Position numbers and translations under genes: made by a program. The notes under the pieces were generated by a model. The model was given only the letters and a program-made list of their open reading frames with translations, made no database searches and had not been told where the DNA came from. Below, piece after piece: positions 1-9,522 of a stretch of 64,000 nucleotides of DNA; position 1 is the first letter of the stretch, and each line of letters opens with the position of its first letter. Source of the stretch: Diplolepis rosae. Lineage: Eukaryota > Arthropoda > Insecta > Hymenoptera > Diplolepididae. The stretch spans positions 6,262,001 through 6,326,000 of the forward strand of contig JAPYXD010000704.1 in NCBI GenBank assembly GCA_030998225.1, written 5' to 3'.

Positions 1-140
1 ATGGACAAGTTGGAGATTAGTCAATATTATTGTAATAAGCTGTGACCTAATAAATACTAAAGAATGCATCTCAGTTCGGTAAACTCTAAAAATGTAGAGT
101 AATGTTTCAAAATGTACATTAACAAATTAGTTAAATAATA

Positions 141-718
141 TTAAGGTAGCTGTTTTCATCCACGAAAATTAGACCTCAGGCAAAACTAGATAATTTTGCT
201 TTCAAGAATAGCAATATTATTATTGAAGGGCTATTTTGAAAGAGAATAGATTATTTTACAAGAAAAAAATTTGAAACACGGAAAAATAATTTTATTAATA
301 AACTTTATTTTTGACCCAACTTTTTTTCTTATCGCTTTTTACCAAATTTTAAAAAATTATGCGATTCTAATAAATCATGAATCATTTTTTCAGAGAAAAG
401 ATTTCCCACAACTTCAACATTTCTGATTTTTAAAAATAAATTCTTTAATGGCTGAAACCATTAAAAAACATTTTCCAAAACGAAATTTTTATAAACAAAT
501 TTCTGAATTTGATAATAATTTATTCATTTTCGAAAATTGTAAAGGGTTAAGTTGTAGGGAATATTTTTCTTGAAAAAGTGATTTGTAATTTATTAAAATC
601 GCATAATTTTTTAAAATTTGGTAAGAAGCAATGAGAAAAAAGGATGGGGCAGAAATTCTTGAGAGCAAAATTATCTATTTTTGCCTGAGGTCTAATTTTC
701 GTGGATCAACTACCTTAA
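141..718. mobile_element. TTAA-flanked MITE, GGTAG family, copy 1
   Basis: The element has long terminal inverted repeats. The left end reads GGTAGCTGTTTTCATCCACG and the right end is its complement, with CCTGAGGTC mirrored on both arms. TTAA flanks both sides (141-144 and 715-718), as expected of a TTAA-targeting transposon such as a piggyBac-type element. Most of the two halves are inverted copies of each other. There is no coding capacity. Related copies lie at about 36.2-37.9 kb and 40.5-41.2 kb. Confidence 0.8.
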
Positions 719-1903
719 ATAATCTTTAACTTGTTCATGTGTCTCAATTTTGCTTAAAAGTTGAGAAAAGTTCCTCGAACCAGTTTCTTTCGTGTATTGA
801 ACCATTTATGCCTACTGAGTCGTTAATGACTCGCCATCTCATTTAATACAAAGATGAAGGTAATTTTTTCACCATTTTTTCCTTGTTCAGGTTTAATACT
901 TTATTACAGTAGAGAAAAAACATATTTGAAAAAAATCTGGGCAAAAATGAGTCGAGTTGTACAATCTAGATGATCAGTATCTAGATTAAACTTTGATCTG
1001 TTAAGATCGTCACTTTATAGTGACATTTCTATGATATCAAGTAGTATCATCGATTTTTCTTAGAATATGGCTTGCCACCAATTTTTCAGTTATTTTTCAA
1101 AAATCTGTATAGATAGCTAAGAACATAAAAATTATTTAAACCATGAAAAGATTGTCAATTTTCTTGAGCGGAACCTTTTCAATGTCCTGGTGTTTTTCTC
1201 GGGTACTATTTATTCTCAATTGTTCGAGAATTTTCATAGTAGTAATGGTGCTGGTAAGGAAAACCGAGAAAAAATTTGGATCGATTTCCATAAGCTGAAT
1301 TTATGTGGGAGCTTAGAATGCGTCATTTTTTAAGCCTTTTTGCCATGTCTATAACACGATTTTCAGATGTTTTTTTACTGAAATTTCCTTGTTTTTTCAG
1401 AATTACAAGTGGTAAGTTTTTGAAACTACAAAGTTTCAGCTAAAAAATTTGATGTATTTGAAAAGTTTACAGCACAGATCCTTCTTAACAATAAAAGCAT
1501 TGGAACCTCGTCTTCAGGTTTTCATAAAAACAGCATTACATTGTAGTGCCTCATTTTAACTTGAATAAAATTTCCTAAATATTGCTTTATTGTGCATGAA
1601 ACGAGAGCTGAGACCATTACTTTTACTTGTCACTCATAAAAGTTATATATAGCAGAAAAGACTTTTCATAATGAATGAAATCACAATTTTGTCGCGAGTA
1701 AAAATTCCACGTCATTTCCGATGCCTCGTTTTCTACCGAATGAAAAATAATGGTTAACTTCTACGACCATAATACATCATATAAAGTATTTCTGAGCAGA
1801 AAGTTATTACTAAATAATTTTTTAATTCCATTGCGTTGTTCCTTAAAATTTGAAAATAAGAATATACAATTCCCACCCAGAGAAGAGTTTCTTTGAATAC
1901 AAG
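719..1903. other. AT-rich intergenic DNA, no feature recognised
   Basis: No exon-like open frame, RNA gene or long inverted repeat was found here on either strand. Confidence 0.5.
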
Positions 1904-2773
1904 AAACACATCTCAAAGGCTTTTTCCAAGAATTTTTTTTCATGGTAAAATTTATTTTATAATTCAAAACTTTTAATACACAAGAGATAAGGTTTTACAT
2001 ATACAGACAATTTTTTATTCAATGGTAAATTTTGTTGGTACGGACGCCTGAAATTACCCCTACTAAAATCTGGTTGACATGATATCTCAACATTGGAGAA
2101 TTTGAAGAAAAAAAATATGCTAGATTGATGAAAAGTACACTTGTCTCTATCGTATGAACCAAGATTATAATTATTTATTATTATTTAAGCCATTTTTTAA
2201 AGAATTTACGTTGAAAAAAAGGTCGAAAATTTCGAAAGTCCACCATTTTTCTTTTTTATCGCATGTGAATAATTGAGGTTCATACGATGGTGACAAGTGT
2301 ACTTTTCATTAACCCTCTCACCGTACACTAGTGCTAATTCACATTAGCAAAATTTTCAAGTTGCTCATAACAATTTTTTTATGACATAATTTATTTTTTC
2401 GGCAATTTAAATTGCAGCAGTGTATTCTACGGGAAATTTTTCCCTGACACCATGTATCTATCCATGTTTTGGACACTTTTTTTACCTATAAATCAGCTGC
2501 TAAAATCGTGAAATCTCAATTCGCACCTGTGTACGGTTGATGGGTTCTGGAATGTACGGTAAAGGGGTGATCTAGCAAAATTTTTTTATTCAAATCTTCC
2601 AAAGTTGAGATATCGTGTCAACTAGATTTAAGTAGCAAGATTTAACATAAAAAAAATATTTAAAAAATTGTCTGTATTTCTGTAAAATCTTATCTTTCTT
2701 CTATTGAAAGTTTGAAATTATGAAATAAATTTTACTATGAAAATAAATTCTTAAAAAAAGTCTTTGAAATGTG
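1904..2773. repeat. Foldback (inverted-repeat) element with a nested MITE
   Basis: Two arms of about 220 bp are mirror images. The left arm (about 1904-2120) and right arm (about 2560-2773) share ATACAGACAATTTTTTA and ATGATATCTCAAC in opposite orientation, with diverged positions. A second element sits inside, at 2128-2309. This is a non-autonomous foldback transposon without coding capacity. Confidence 0.7.
2128..2309. mobile_element. MITE nested in the foldback element
   Basis: Short inverted termini: ATGAAAAGTACACTTGTC on the left and the complement at the right end (2292-2309), followed inward by a mirrored GTATGAACC/GGTTCATAC. It interrupts the left arm of the surrounding foldback repeat, so it is the younger insertion. 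Confidence 0.65.
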
Positions 2774-3917
2774 GTACTGACCCCTTAAGGGCATGTCATA
2801 TTTGAGAAAACTACACGGAGAGAAATAACTAATGCCGCGAACGTGAGAGCTACCGAGTTTTGAGAACAAGTAAAATGACGAGAGTGAATAGTATTCGGTT
2901 ATCCCAGAAGTAATTGTCGATTTTTTCATACAAATTAAACACATTTTTTTAAATACAAGGAATTAACTTTAATCAATGATATATTTTCCATTTTGTTCAA
3001 TGAGCTCTTGCCATCTTTCTGGTAACTTTATGATTCCACGTTCATAGAACTTCTGGTCCTTATTGGCAAAAAACTGAACCAAGTGCGATTTCACAACTTC
3101 ATCATTATTGAAAATTTAACCATTCAAGGAGTTCTGCAAAGATCAAAATAAATAGTAATCTGATGGTGCAATTTCAGGGCTATATGGTGGATATAACATC
3201 ACCTCCCAACCAAGCCTTAATAATTTTTGGCGAGTGGCTAAAGATGTGTGTGGTGTAGCGCTGTCATGGTGAAAAATTACACCTTTACGATTCACCAATT
3301 TTGGCCGTTTTTCTTTGACCGCTGCGTTCAATCCGTTCAGCTGACAACAGTAGACGCCTTTCCAATCCTACCAAACAGACAGCATAATCTTTTTTTGATG
3401 CAATTCAGCATTCGATGTTGTTGTTGGTGGTTCATCACGCTTGGACCATGATCGTTTTCGAACGACTTTACTGTAAACAATCCATTTCTCATCACCAGTG
3501 ATAATTTGTTTCAAAAAAATATCGAATTCATTGCGTTTGAGATGCAAATCACAAACGTTGATGCGTTTTGATAAATAAATTTTCTTCAATTCATGTGCAA
3601 TCCAAATATCAAGTTTTTTAACGAGTCCAAGACGTCGTATATGACGGTCGATTGTTGATTTTAGTATTTTTAACTTTTTATCAATCTCTCCCACAGTTAC
3701 ATAACGATCCGATTCGACTATGGCTTTGATTTGGTCATCATCAACTTCATTTAGCCGATCTGAACGTTGCTCATCTTTGAGTGAAAAATTCCCAGAATGG
3801 AATTTATCAAACCATTTTCGACACTGTCTGTCTTTTAAGGCTTCCTCACCATACACATCACGTAACTTTTTGGCAGCCTGGGCTGCGTTCTTTCCATTAC
3901 GGAACCCAGGTGGAAAT

Positions 3918-4240
3918 TTACAACTGGCTTGGTACCGCGCCAGTACCACCGGGCGGATGTCGGTACTGGCATTGTACTGGCATAATACCGGGTGGAAAAC
4001 GGCTGGGTACTGGTATTCGTCCGAAATGTCACTCGGCTGGGTGTTGTTTGTCGGTACTGGCGCGGTACTAAAAATGGTACTATGCCTGTACCAAATATCT
4101 GTACCGGCGCTGTACTGGAAATAGTAGTATGCCTGTACCGAAGGACTGTACTGGCGCGGTACTGGCATTAATACAAAATGTCACTCGGCTGGGAGTTGTC
4201 TTTTAGTACTGGGGCGGTACTGGGAAATGTACCGAAAATC
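3918..4240. repeat. Left subterminal array of GTACTGG/CGGTAC palindromes
   Basis: Dense repeats of GTACTGGCGCGGTACT, GGTACTGGCATT and TCGGCTGGGT occur in both orientations. Similar blocks recur at 5273-5413 and 6139-6279. Long open frames across it on both strands follow from the repeats and are not genes. Confidence 0.75.
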
Positions 4241-4249
4241 TGTATTGTA

Positions 4250-5260
4250 CTAAGATAAAAAATACAGGGAAAGTTTGAGTTAAGACTAATATTTACCGTT
4301 TTGAACGGCAACGGAGGGATATTCGCTTGGTAGGTTAAGTTCACTGTTTTCAAAGTAAAATATCTGTTTTCAAACTAGAAATTTTTTTCTGAGTAAATTG
4401 ACAATACTTTTTCGTTACACGTACACCGAAAAAAAATCTCAGTAGGTTTGACTACTTTTTAACTTACATTCCGTAGTTTGTAAAGGCCCCAGTGTCATTT
4501 TTGAAGTTAAGTGAACTGCAGGAACATAGGTAAATCAAATAAGATCAGTAGTTGAATCGATGAATATTCTTAGTACATTTCAAAACTTTATTTACTTTCA
4601 AGCAGTCTTTAATTTACTATTTTTATATACAAACCTACCTACAAACACACATTCCCCCCCTCTACACTACACAAACGCTCGTTTGGGTAGTATTAAAAAT
4701 TATTCTTAACGCTGCGGGTTCGAACCCTCTCTACTTGTAATTAACGCATTACTAACCTAACGACTAAGCCTCTCGGCTGCGCACGCTTGGAATACAAGGA
4801 AGAAAATAGCGCTTATAACCTTCAACTACTGCAGGGCTGTGTAAGAAGTGTATAGGCCCCGTGTAATCGGGAATTTTTAGATTTTATCCCAATTTACGAT
4901 TCAGATTAAAATTTTTAAGATTTTTAATTATTAAGTCGATTTTCTATAAAATAAAATATTTTTGAAGGAAAGCGATCAAATTTTTGAATTTATTAAAGAA
5001 CATTACATAATAAAAAGATTTATATACATTTTAGAATTATTAACTTTGATTATTGTATATTAGTGATACTTTATACAGGTTATGATTCCTTTAATTTTTG
5101 TTCTCAAGAGTAAAATCAACGTATGTTCAGAATCTAGAAATTTTGAGTTTATTCAATTCCAAAAATATGATGAAACTTTGGAATCAAGAAAATTATCTCA
5201 TAACGAAATTATGCATTCAAGTTCGCAATAAGTTATTCAAACTTATGAAGTACTATTAAA
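4250..5260. repeat. Shared transposon core, copy 1
   Basis: This block matches, in reverse complement, 56.8-57.52 kb joined to 59.45-59.72 kb. Shared landmarks include AAGGCCCCAGTGTCATTTTT, AACGCTCGTTT and ATATGATGAAACTTT. The 57.5 kb copy carries a 1.9-kb insertion that this copy lacks, so this is the empty-site version. Confidence 0.8.
4709..4786 (-). other. tRNA-like sequence in the transposon core, copy 1
   Basis: Read on the minus strand, an A-box-like GCCGAGAGGCTTAGTCG is followed about 40 nt later by a perfect B box, GGTTCGAACCC, with a self-complementary GTAAT/ATTAC arm between. The acceptor ends do not pair convincingly. This looks like a tRNA-derived (type II, Ser/Leu-like) pol III promoter remnant rather than a functional tRNA. 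The same segment is in the second core copy at 57.29 kb. Confidence 0.55.
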
Positions 5261-5731
5261 AAAAATAGTACACATGGACTCCATACTGGGACAGTACTAT
5301 ACCAGTACCGCGCCGACGCTCGGCGCGGTACTAATGATCAGTACTGGCATTGCTCCTCATTTACAACTGGCGCGGTACCATGCCGTTCGTAAGATCCGAC
5401 ATTTCCGGCTGGGTACACTCGTTTACTTAAATCAGAATAATAATATCAAGTCGAAACTAAGGAACGTCTTAAAGACGTTGGTTTTAAAACGCAGAAGCAG
5501 CTCAAGATGAACTTTGTATATTTCCAATATTTTGATAATAAATCAATTTAATTCTTAAATTACACTCTTTAAATCCGAATTAGTCAAAACTGACTAATTG
5601 TTAGTTAAATTTAAGTAATTTTTAGTAGAAAACGTTACAGAAACATTAGTAAAAATAAAATTACTATAATTAATTAGTCAAATATATTAAACTATTAATT
5701 ATTGTGAGATAAATCAATTTATCTATATCTG

Positions 5732-6215
5732 TACTGGGGCAGTACTGAACCAGTACCGCGCCAACGCTCGGCATAAATCCTTGAGTCGGTATCTAGCCAG
5801 CATTTGGACACCATACAGGGGCAGTACTGAACCAGTACCGCGCCAACGCTCGGCATAAATCCCTAAGTCGGCTTCTAGCCAGCGTTTGGACTCCATACTG
5901 GGGCAGTACTGAACCAGTACCGCACCAACGCTCGGCATAAATCCTTGAGTCGGCTTCTAGCCAGCATTTGACTCCATACTGGGGCAGTACTACACCAGTA
6001 CCACGCCAACGCTCGGCATAAATCCCTAAGTCGGCTTCTAGCCAGCATTTCACTCCATACTGGGGCAGTACTGAACCAGTACCGCGCCAACGCTCGGCAT
6101 AAATCCCTAAGTCGGCTTCTAGCCAGCATTTGACTCCATACTGGGGCAGCACTATACCAGTACCGCGCCAACGCTCGGCGCGGTACCAATCATCAGTACT
6201 GGCATTGTTCCTTAT
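5732..6215. repeat. 81/82-bp minisatellite, about six units
   Basis: Unit starts (TACTGGGGCAGTACT or variants) are at 5732, 5814, 5896, 5977, 6058 and 6139, so the period is 82, 82, 81, 81, 81. Each unit carries the palindromic GGCAGTACTG/CCAGTACCGCGCC part plus CGCTCGGCATAAATCC and CTTCTAGCCAGC. Because 81 is a multiple of three, long repetitive open frames appear on the minus strand; I regard these as artefacts. Confidence 0.9.
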
Positions 6216-6532
6216 TTACAACTGGCGCGGTACAATGCCGTTCGTAAGATCCGGCATAAGTCCGACTTTTCCGCCTGGGAAATAAAAAAGCAAAATATGA
6301 CAAAAATGCTCGTTTTTACACTCCATCTTAAAGTTGATGCAAAGCTAATAACTGTAAACGAAATTACACGTAATTTGTTTGTAAAGCAAGCTAAGAGTGA
6401 CACCTAACAAATTCCGGAAGGAAAAAATCATGACATTGAAAGAAGCCATTCAAAAAGATGGTCAAAGATATCTATATGTAAAATTGGCAATTACTTCTGG
6501 GACAACCCAATATATTATGCACTTAGGCTTTA

Positions 6533-6591
6533 AAGTGCTACAGTATTTACTTGCGCTAGTTGTGGCGCTTCACTATGCTGTAGCACTTTGA
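6533..6591. repeat. Short imperfect hairpin
   Basis: AAAGTGCTACAG (6533) and its exact complement CTGTAGCACTTT (to 6591) bracket about 35 nt, with a further inner GCGC/GCGC pair. The size resembles a small RNA precursor, but it may simply be the terminal part of an old palindromic repeat. Confidence 0.4.
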
Positions 6592-7294
6592 AGGCGAGTG
6601 CAATATTCCTTTTTTTATCATACCTAGCGTACAGTTCGCTATGATTAATTAATATTTAATTATCGCAATTTTGCAGAAAATTTTTAATTTGTGTCCAGCT
6701 TAGTACAAGAGATTTTTTTGCATTGTAGCCTTTTGCGTGGTCTTTCAGAAGACTTTTCAATAAATTGTAATCATTAATATTAATATTATGCCTAAGACTC
6801 AGTGTTGATCTTAGTTTCGACCAGTGACTCCAACAAGTGTTTGATTTCCATTTTTTTTATAATTCTTCAAAATAAACAACCAAGACAGTTTCATTGATAG
6901 GTGCTTTGTGAATTCTTCAGGAAGTTTGCATATGCAGTCGCATACTGTGCACGTGATTTTATAGCCAACAAACTCTTAAGAATCATGTGCATTTCAGCTT
7001 CAAAATCTCTCTCAATAACTATTTCTGGATCGAAATTTTCATCATCTGATGAATCTGTAGCATCAATTTTTTAGCAAACTGAAAGTATAGTTTAAAAGTT
7101 ATGTTGCAGTACTTTATAAAAGTTTATTGTTTCTAACAGGATAGCACATAACAAGTCATGGCAGGGAGAGTTAGATCGACGCCAGCGCACGCAGTGGATA
7201 ATTTAGGCGTTAAAGGAGGCTGTTTTACATTTCCGAGCAATCAAAATACATGTGCAAATCTAAATTTTGTTTTAATTAAAAAAATATAGCTGAA

Positions 7295-7444
7295 ATGAGC
7301 CACCGAAGTTGTTGTGTTGTGAATTGTAAAAATACAAGCAGGAAAAGTGAGTGTAAATTTTATAAATTTCCAACGTCTAAATGGAAAATAAATCAAAGGA
7401 ATAATTTTCGTTTGTGGTTGAAATTCTATTGCATGTTTAATTGA
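7295..7444 (+). pseudogene. THAP-domain N-terminal fragment (P-element-type transposase remnant)
   Basis: A 49-codon frame starting MSHRSCCVVNCKNTSRKSEC continues KFYKFPTSKWKINQRN and stops at 7442-7444. Seen: the first two zinc ligands (Cys7 and Cys11), the KFYKFP motif and the conserved Trp about 29 residues after Cys7, all in THAP spacing. Missing: the distal Cys-His pair and everything beyond. THAP domains bind DNA for P-type transposases and in THAP transcription factors. The short length, the lack of a downstream catalytic domain and the flanking inverted repeats point to a transposon remnant. A first exon of a spliced gene is the alternative. Confidence 0.55.
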
Positions 7445-7599
7445 TTGAAAACCTGTTTAAATAATTATATCCATGATGAATTTGAATCTGAAAATAAACA
7501 ATTAATATTTATTTACTCAACAAGTACCTAAAACTGTCATCATGAAATTACAATTTAATTCTTTATTATTTTTCTAGTCTGTTTTGATCTGTCATTAAC

Positions 7600-8272
7600 T
7601 TAAGGTAGTCGTCATGCCAAAAATCAGTCTCTGGAAAATGAAGTTTTTCTATGATTTCAAGACTGAGAATTATATCATCAGCCGTGTCATATGTAAGGAA
7701 AGACACTCTTTTTAATGAAAAAATTTAAAAATTACGAAAAATAATATTTTAATAATCTTTTTTGTAATAGGATATTTCCTTACTATCGCTTCTTACCAAT
7801 TTTTTGAAAATGATTGAAGTTTCTTAAATCATAGCTTATTTTTTCGGGGGAAATATTCTCTACAACTTAACCGTTTCCCATTTTTTAAAATAAGTCAATT
7901 ATTATCAAATACAGCAATTTGTTTATAAAAATTTTGTTTTGGAAAATTGATTTTTAATTATTTCAGCCATTAAAGAATTTATTTTCAAAAATTGAAAACG
8001 GTCAAGTTGTAGAGAATATTTTCCCCGAAAAAATAAGTAATGATTTAAGAAGCTTCAATCATTTTTAAAAAATTGGTAAGAAGCGATAGTAAGGAAAAAT
8101 CCTATTACAAAAAACATTATTAAAAAATTATTTTTCGTAATTTTTAAATTTTTTCATTAAAAAAAGTGTCTTTCCTTACATATGACACGGCTGATGATAT
8201 AATTTCCAGTCTTGAAATCATAGAAAAACTTCTTTTTTCAGAGACTGATTTTTGGCACGACAACTACCTTAA
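7600..8272. mobile_element. Palindromic TTAA MITE, GGTAGT(C/T)GT subfamily
   Basis: Nearly the whole 0.67 kb is one inverted repeat. The ends are TTAAGGTAGTCGT and ACGACAACTACCTTAA-like, with mirrored blocks such as AAATCAGTCTCTG, GACACGGCTGATGATAT and CTTACTATCGCTTCTTACC. TTAA lies at both ends (7600-7603 and 8269-8272). It has no gene; the 67-codon plus-strand frame inside it is chance. Confidence 0.85.
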
Positions 8273-8789
8273 CCTTATATTTACTGGTTTCTATATCATT
8301 TTTATTATGGAAAATACTTACTTTTTACTGCTGATTTCACACAAATACTTCACAAGGAAAAACAATTGAATTTTAAAGTCAATTAAATTGTTTTTTCTTG
8401 TTTTTTTAATAATAATAAACATTTTTATAACTAAGTCCCATTATAATACATTGCAAAAGTTCTCGAACAGCCTCCTTTAGTTCACTCATGCTATGGCGCT
8501 GCAGTCACGCACAGAGCGTATATCCATTGCACTCAGTCTAACACAATATTATACTCGCGCACGCGCGTTAGATAGTACAAAGTATCCCTAAATCTTTGTT
8601 TTTGTCGATTCAACAAAATTCCTTTAATCTAAACAAATCTACTTCGTTACGCCACAGAAAATTTCTTTAAATCAACAACAGTTTTTTTAATTCAAAAAAA
8701 TTCTTTCTTTAATCGTACATATATCAAAAAAATATTTCTTTGATCCAAAGAAACTTTTCTCTAGGTACTTATATTTATTGAAATTCATT

Positions 8790-9522
8790 ATATGAAGAGT
8801 GGACATTCAAAAGGGCGTAACCCACATTTCTGAAATTTTACACGGCGGCACAAAAACGTTCCCATTTCGACAATTTTTAACCGAAAAATCTGCAACTCGG
8901 ATATGTTGCTAATTACATAGGGCAATGTCGAAACCCGTGAGGCGGTTGATTTAATTTCTTTTTTTTCGTTGGTAATTAATGAGAAAATGCATATAAATTT
9001 TCGGTTTTTTCTATTTTTTCTTTATTCTTCACACGTATTGTCAAAATGTTTTTCAATTTTTGAAAATTCAAGTGAAAAAATTGGTTTTTTAGGTTTAATT
9101 TATTTGATTTTTTTATTCTTTTTATTCGCCATAACTGGACTTCTAGAAGGAATAATGATAATTATAATACCGGAATATATAACCGGAATTTCTCAGGAAG
9201 CTGATGTCGTACAAGGTTTACACTACTCGGTGACGACGCTAGATACCACAATCTGTACAAAAATAATGAAACAACCTGACGCTCAAAAAAAAAAAACCGG
9301 ATTTCCCATAGGAGCTAATGTTGGGATACGCCCTTTTGATCGCCAGTACACCTCGAGATACAGATTTTTGATTTCCAAGTCGAAAATAAAAATATTTCCG
9401 ATTGGAAAAAAAAAAATCGTTTGCGCTATTGTATTGGCATTAACCTCAAGAATTTTTGTAGCTAAAAAAACGATTTTTGAAAAATTGTGGGTTACGCCCT
9501 TTTGAATGTCCACTCTTCATAT
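8790..9522. mobile_element. 0.73-kb TIR element (GAAGAGTGGACATTC ends)
   Basis: A terminal inverted repeat of about 37 bp, ATATGAAGAGTGGACATTC followed by AAAAGGGCGTAACCCACA, is perfect at both ends. A partial subterminal copy, GGGATACGCCCTTTTGAT, lies at about 9334. A 178-codon plus-strand frame (8969-9505) runs into the right terminus. Its first half is Phe/Leu/Ile-rich and its second half comes from the repeat itself, so I do not treat it as a gene. Confidence 0.75.

Larger units (their letters stand above)
3905..6279. mobile_element. Non-autonomous transposon with GTAC-rich subterminal repeats, inserted in mariner
   Basis: The termini are CCCAGGTGGAAATT (from 3905) and CTTTTCCGCCTGGG (to 6279), near-perfect inverted repeats. 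The flanking mariner reads continuously when the element is cut out with one copy of a 2-bp AA/TT duplication (3903-3904 and 6280-6281). Layout: a left subterminal zone rich in GTACTGGCGCGGTAC-like palindromes (3905-4240), a unique core (about 4250-5260) with a tRNA-like segment, then a right zone with the same palindromes and an 81-bp minisatellite. No transposase is visible. The core is about 90% identical by eye to that of the 55.95-60.06 kb element in inverse orientation. Confidence 0.82.
2970..6326 (-). pseudogene. mariner-family transposase, interrupted and nonsense-mutated
   Basis: Cut-and-paste DDD/D transposase of the mariner family. The ATG is at 6326; about 15 codons (MECKNEHF...) run to 6281, where the second transposon enters. 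The frame resumes at 3904 with RNGKNAAQAAKKLRDVYGEE. The helix-turn-helix region follows, then catalytic TGDEKW, the second acidic site in FHHDSATPHTS, and the third in YPPYSPEIAPSDY. The C-terminus ends at about 2970 with ...GKYIID. Defects seen directly: insertion of 3905-6279 after codon 15; an in-frame TAG at 3366-3368, where the family has a second Trp of VWWDWKG; loss of roughly 15-20 residues just after KGV; a stop after DYYLF; and another stop soon after, in NSLNG*. It cannot encode a working enzyme. Confidence 0.9.
2894..6510 (-). mobile_element. mariner transposon, split by a later transposon insertion
   Basis: Both mariner TIRs are visible: TTCGGTTATCCCAGAAGTAA at the left end (2894) and the complement of TTGGGTTGTCCCAGAAGTAA ending at 6510. 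Each is flanked by a TA dinucleotide (2892-2893 and 6511-6512), the mariner target duplication. A 2.38-kb element (3905-6279) sits inside. Removing it and one copy of its 2-bp duplication leaves about 1.24 kb, the usual mariner length. The transposase is on the minus strand and is defective. Confidence 0.88.
7211..8479 (+). mobile_element. THAP-exon DNA element with a MITE nested inside
   Basis: Inverted termini TAAAGGAGGCTGTT (7211-7224) and AACAGCCTCCTTTA (8466-8479) bracket a 1.27-kb segment. It contains a THAP-like zinc-finger exon at 7295 and a 0.67-kb palindromic TTAA MITE (7600-8272). THAP domains at the N-terminus are typical of P-element-type transposases, so I read this as a decayed, internally deleted P/THAP-type element. 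No clear target duplication is visible. Confidence 0.5.

Noticed and set aside
3720..4124. Plus-strand frames opposite the mariner transposase and GTAC repeats
   Set aside because: Antisense shadows; the catalytic motifs are on the minus strand.
3368..4168. 266-codon minus-strand frame starting MPVPRQYSPSV
   Set aside because: Its first third is the GTAC subterminal repeat of the inserted transposon fused by chance to the mariner frame; it is not a true N-terminus.
5723..6189. Repetitive minus-strand open frames (units like YAERWRGTG)
   Set aside because: Produced by an 81-bp non-coding minisatellite whose period is divisible by three; two frames are open at once.
8969..9505. 178-codon frame with a hydrophobic first half
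   Set aside because: It ends inside the terminal inverted repeat of a MITE-like element and its second half is the repeat itself; no family resemblance.
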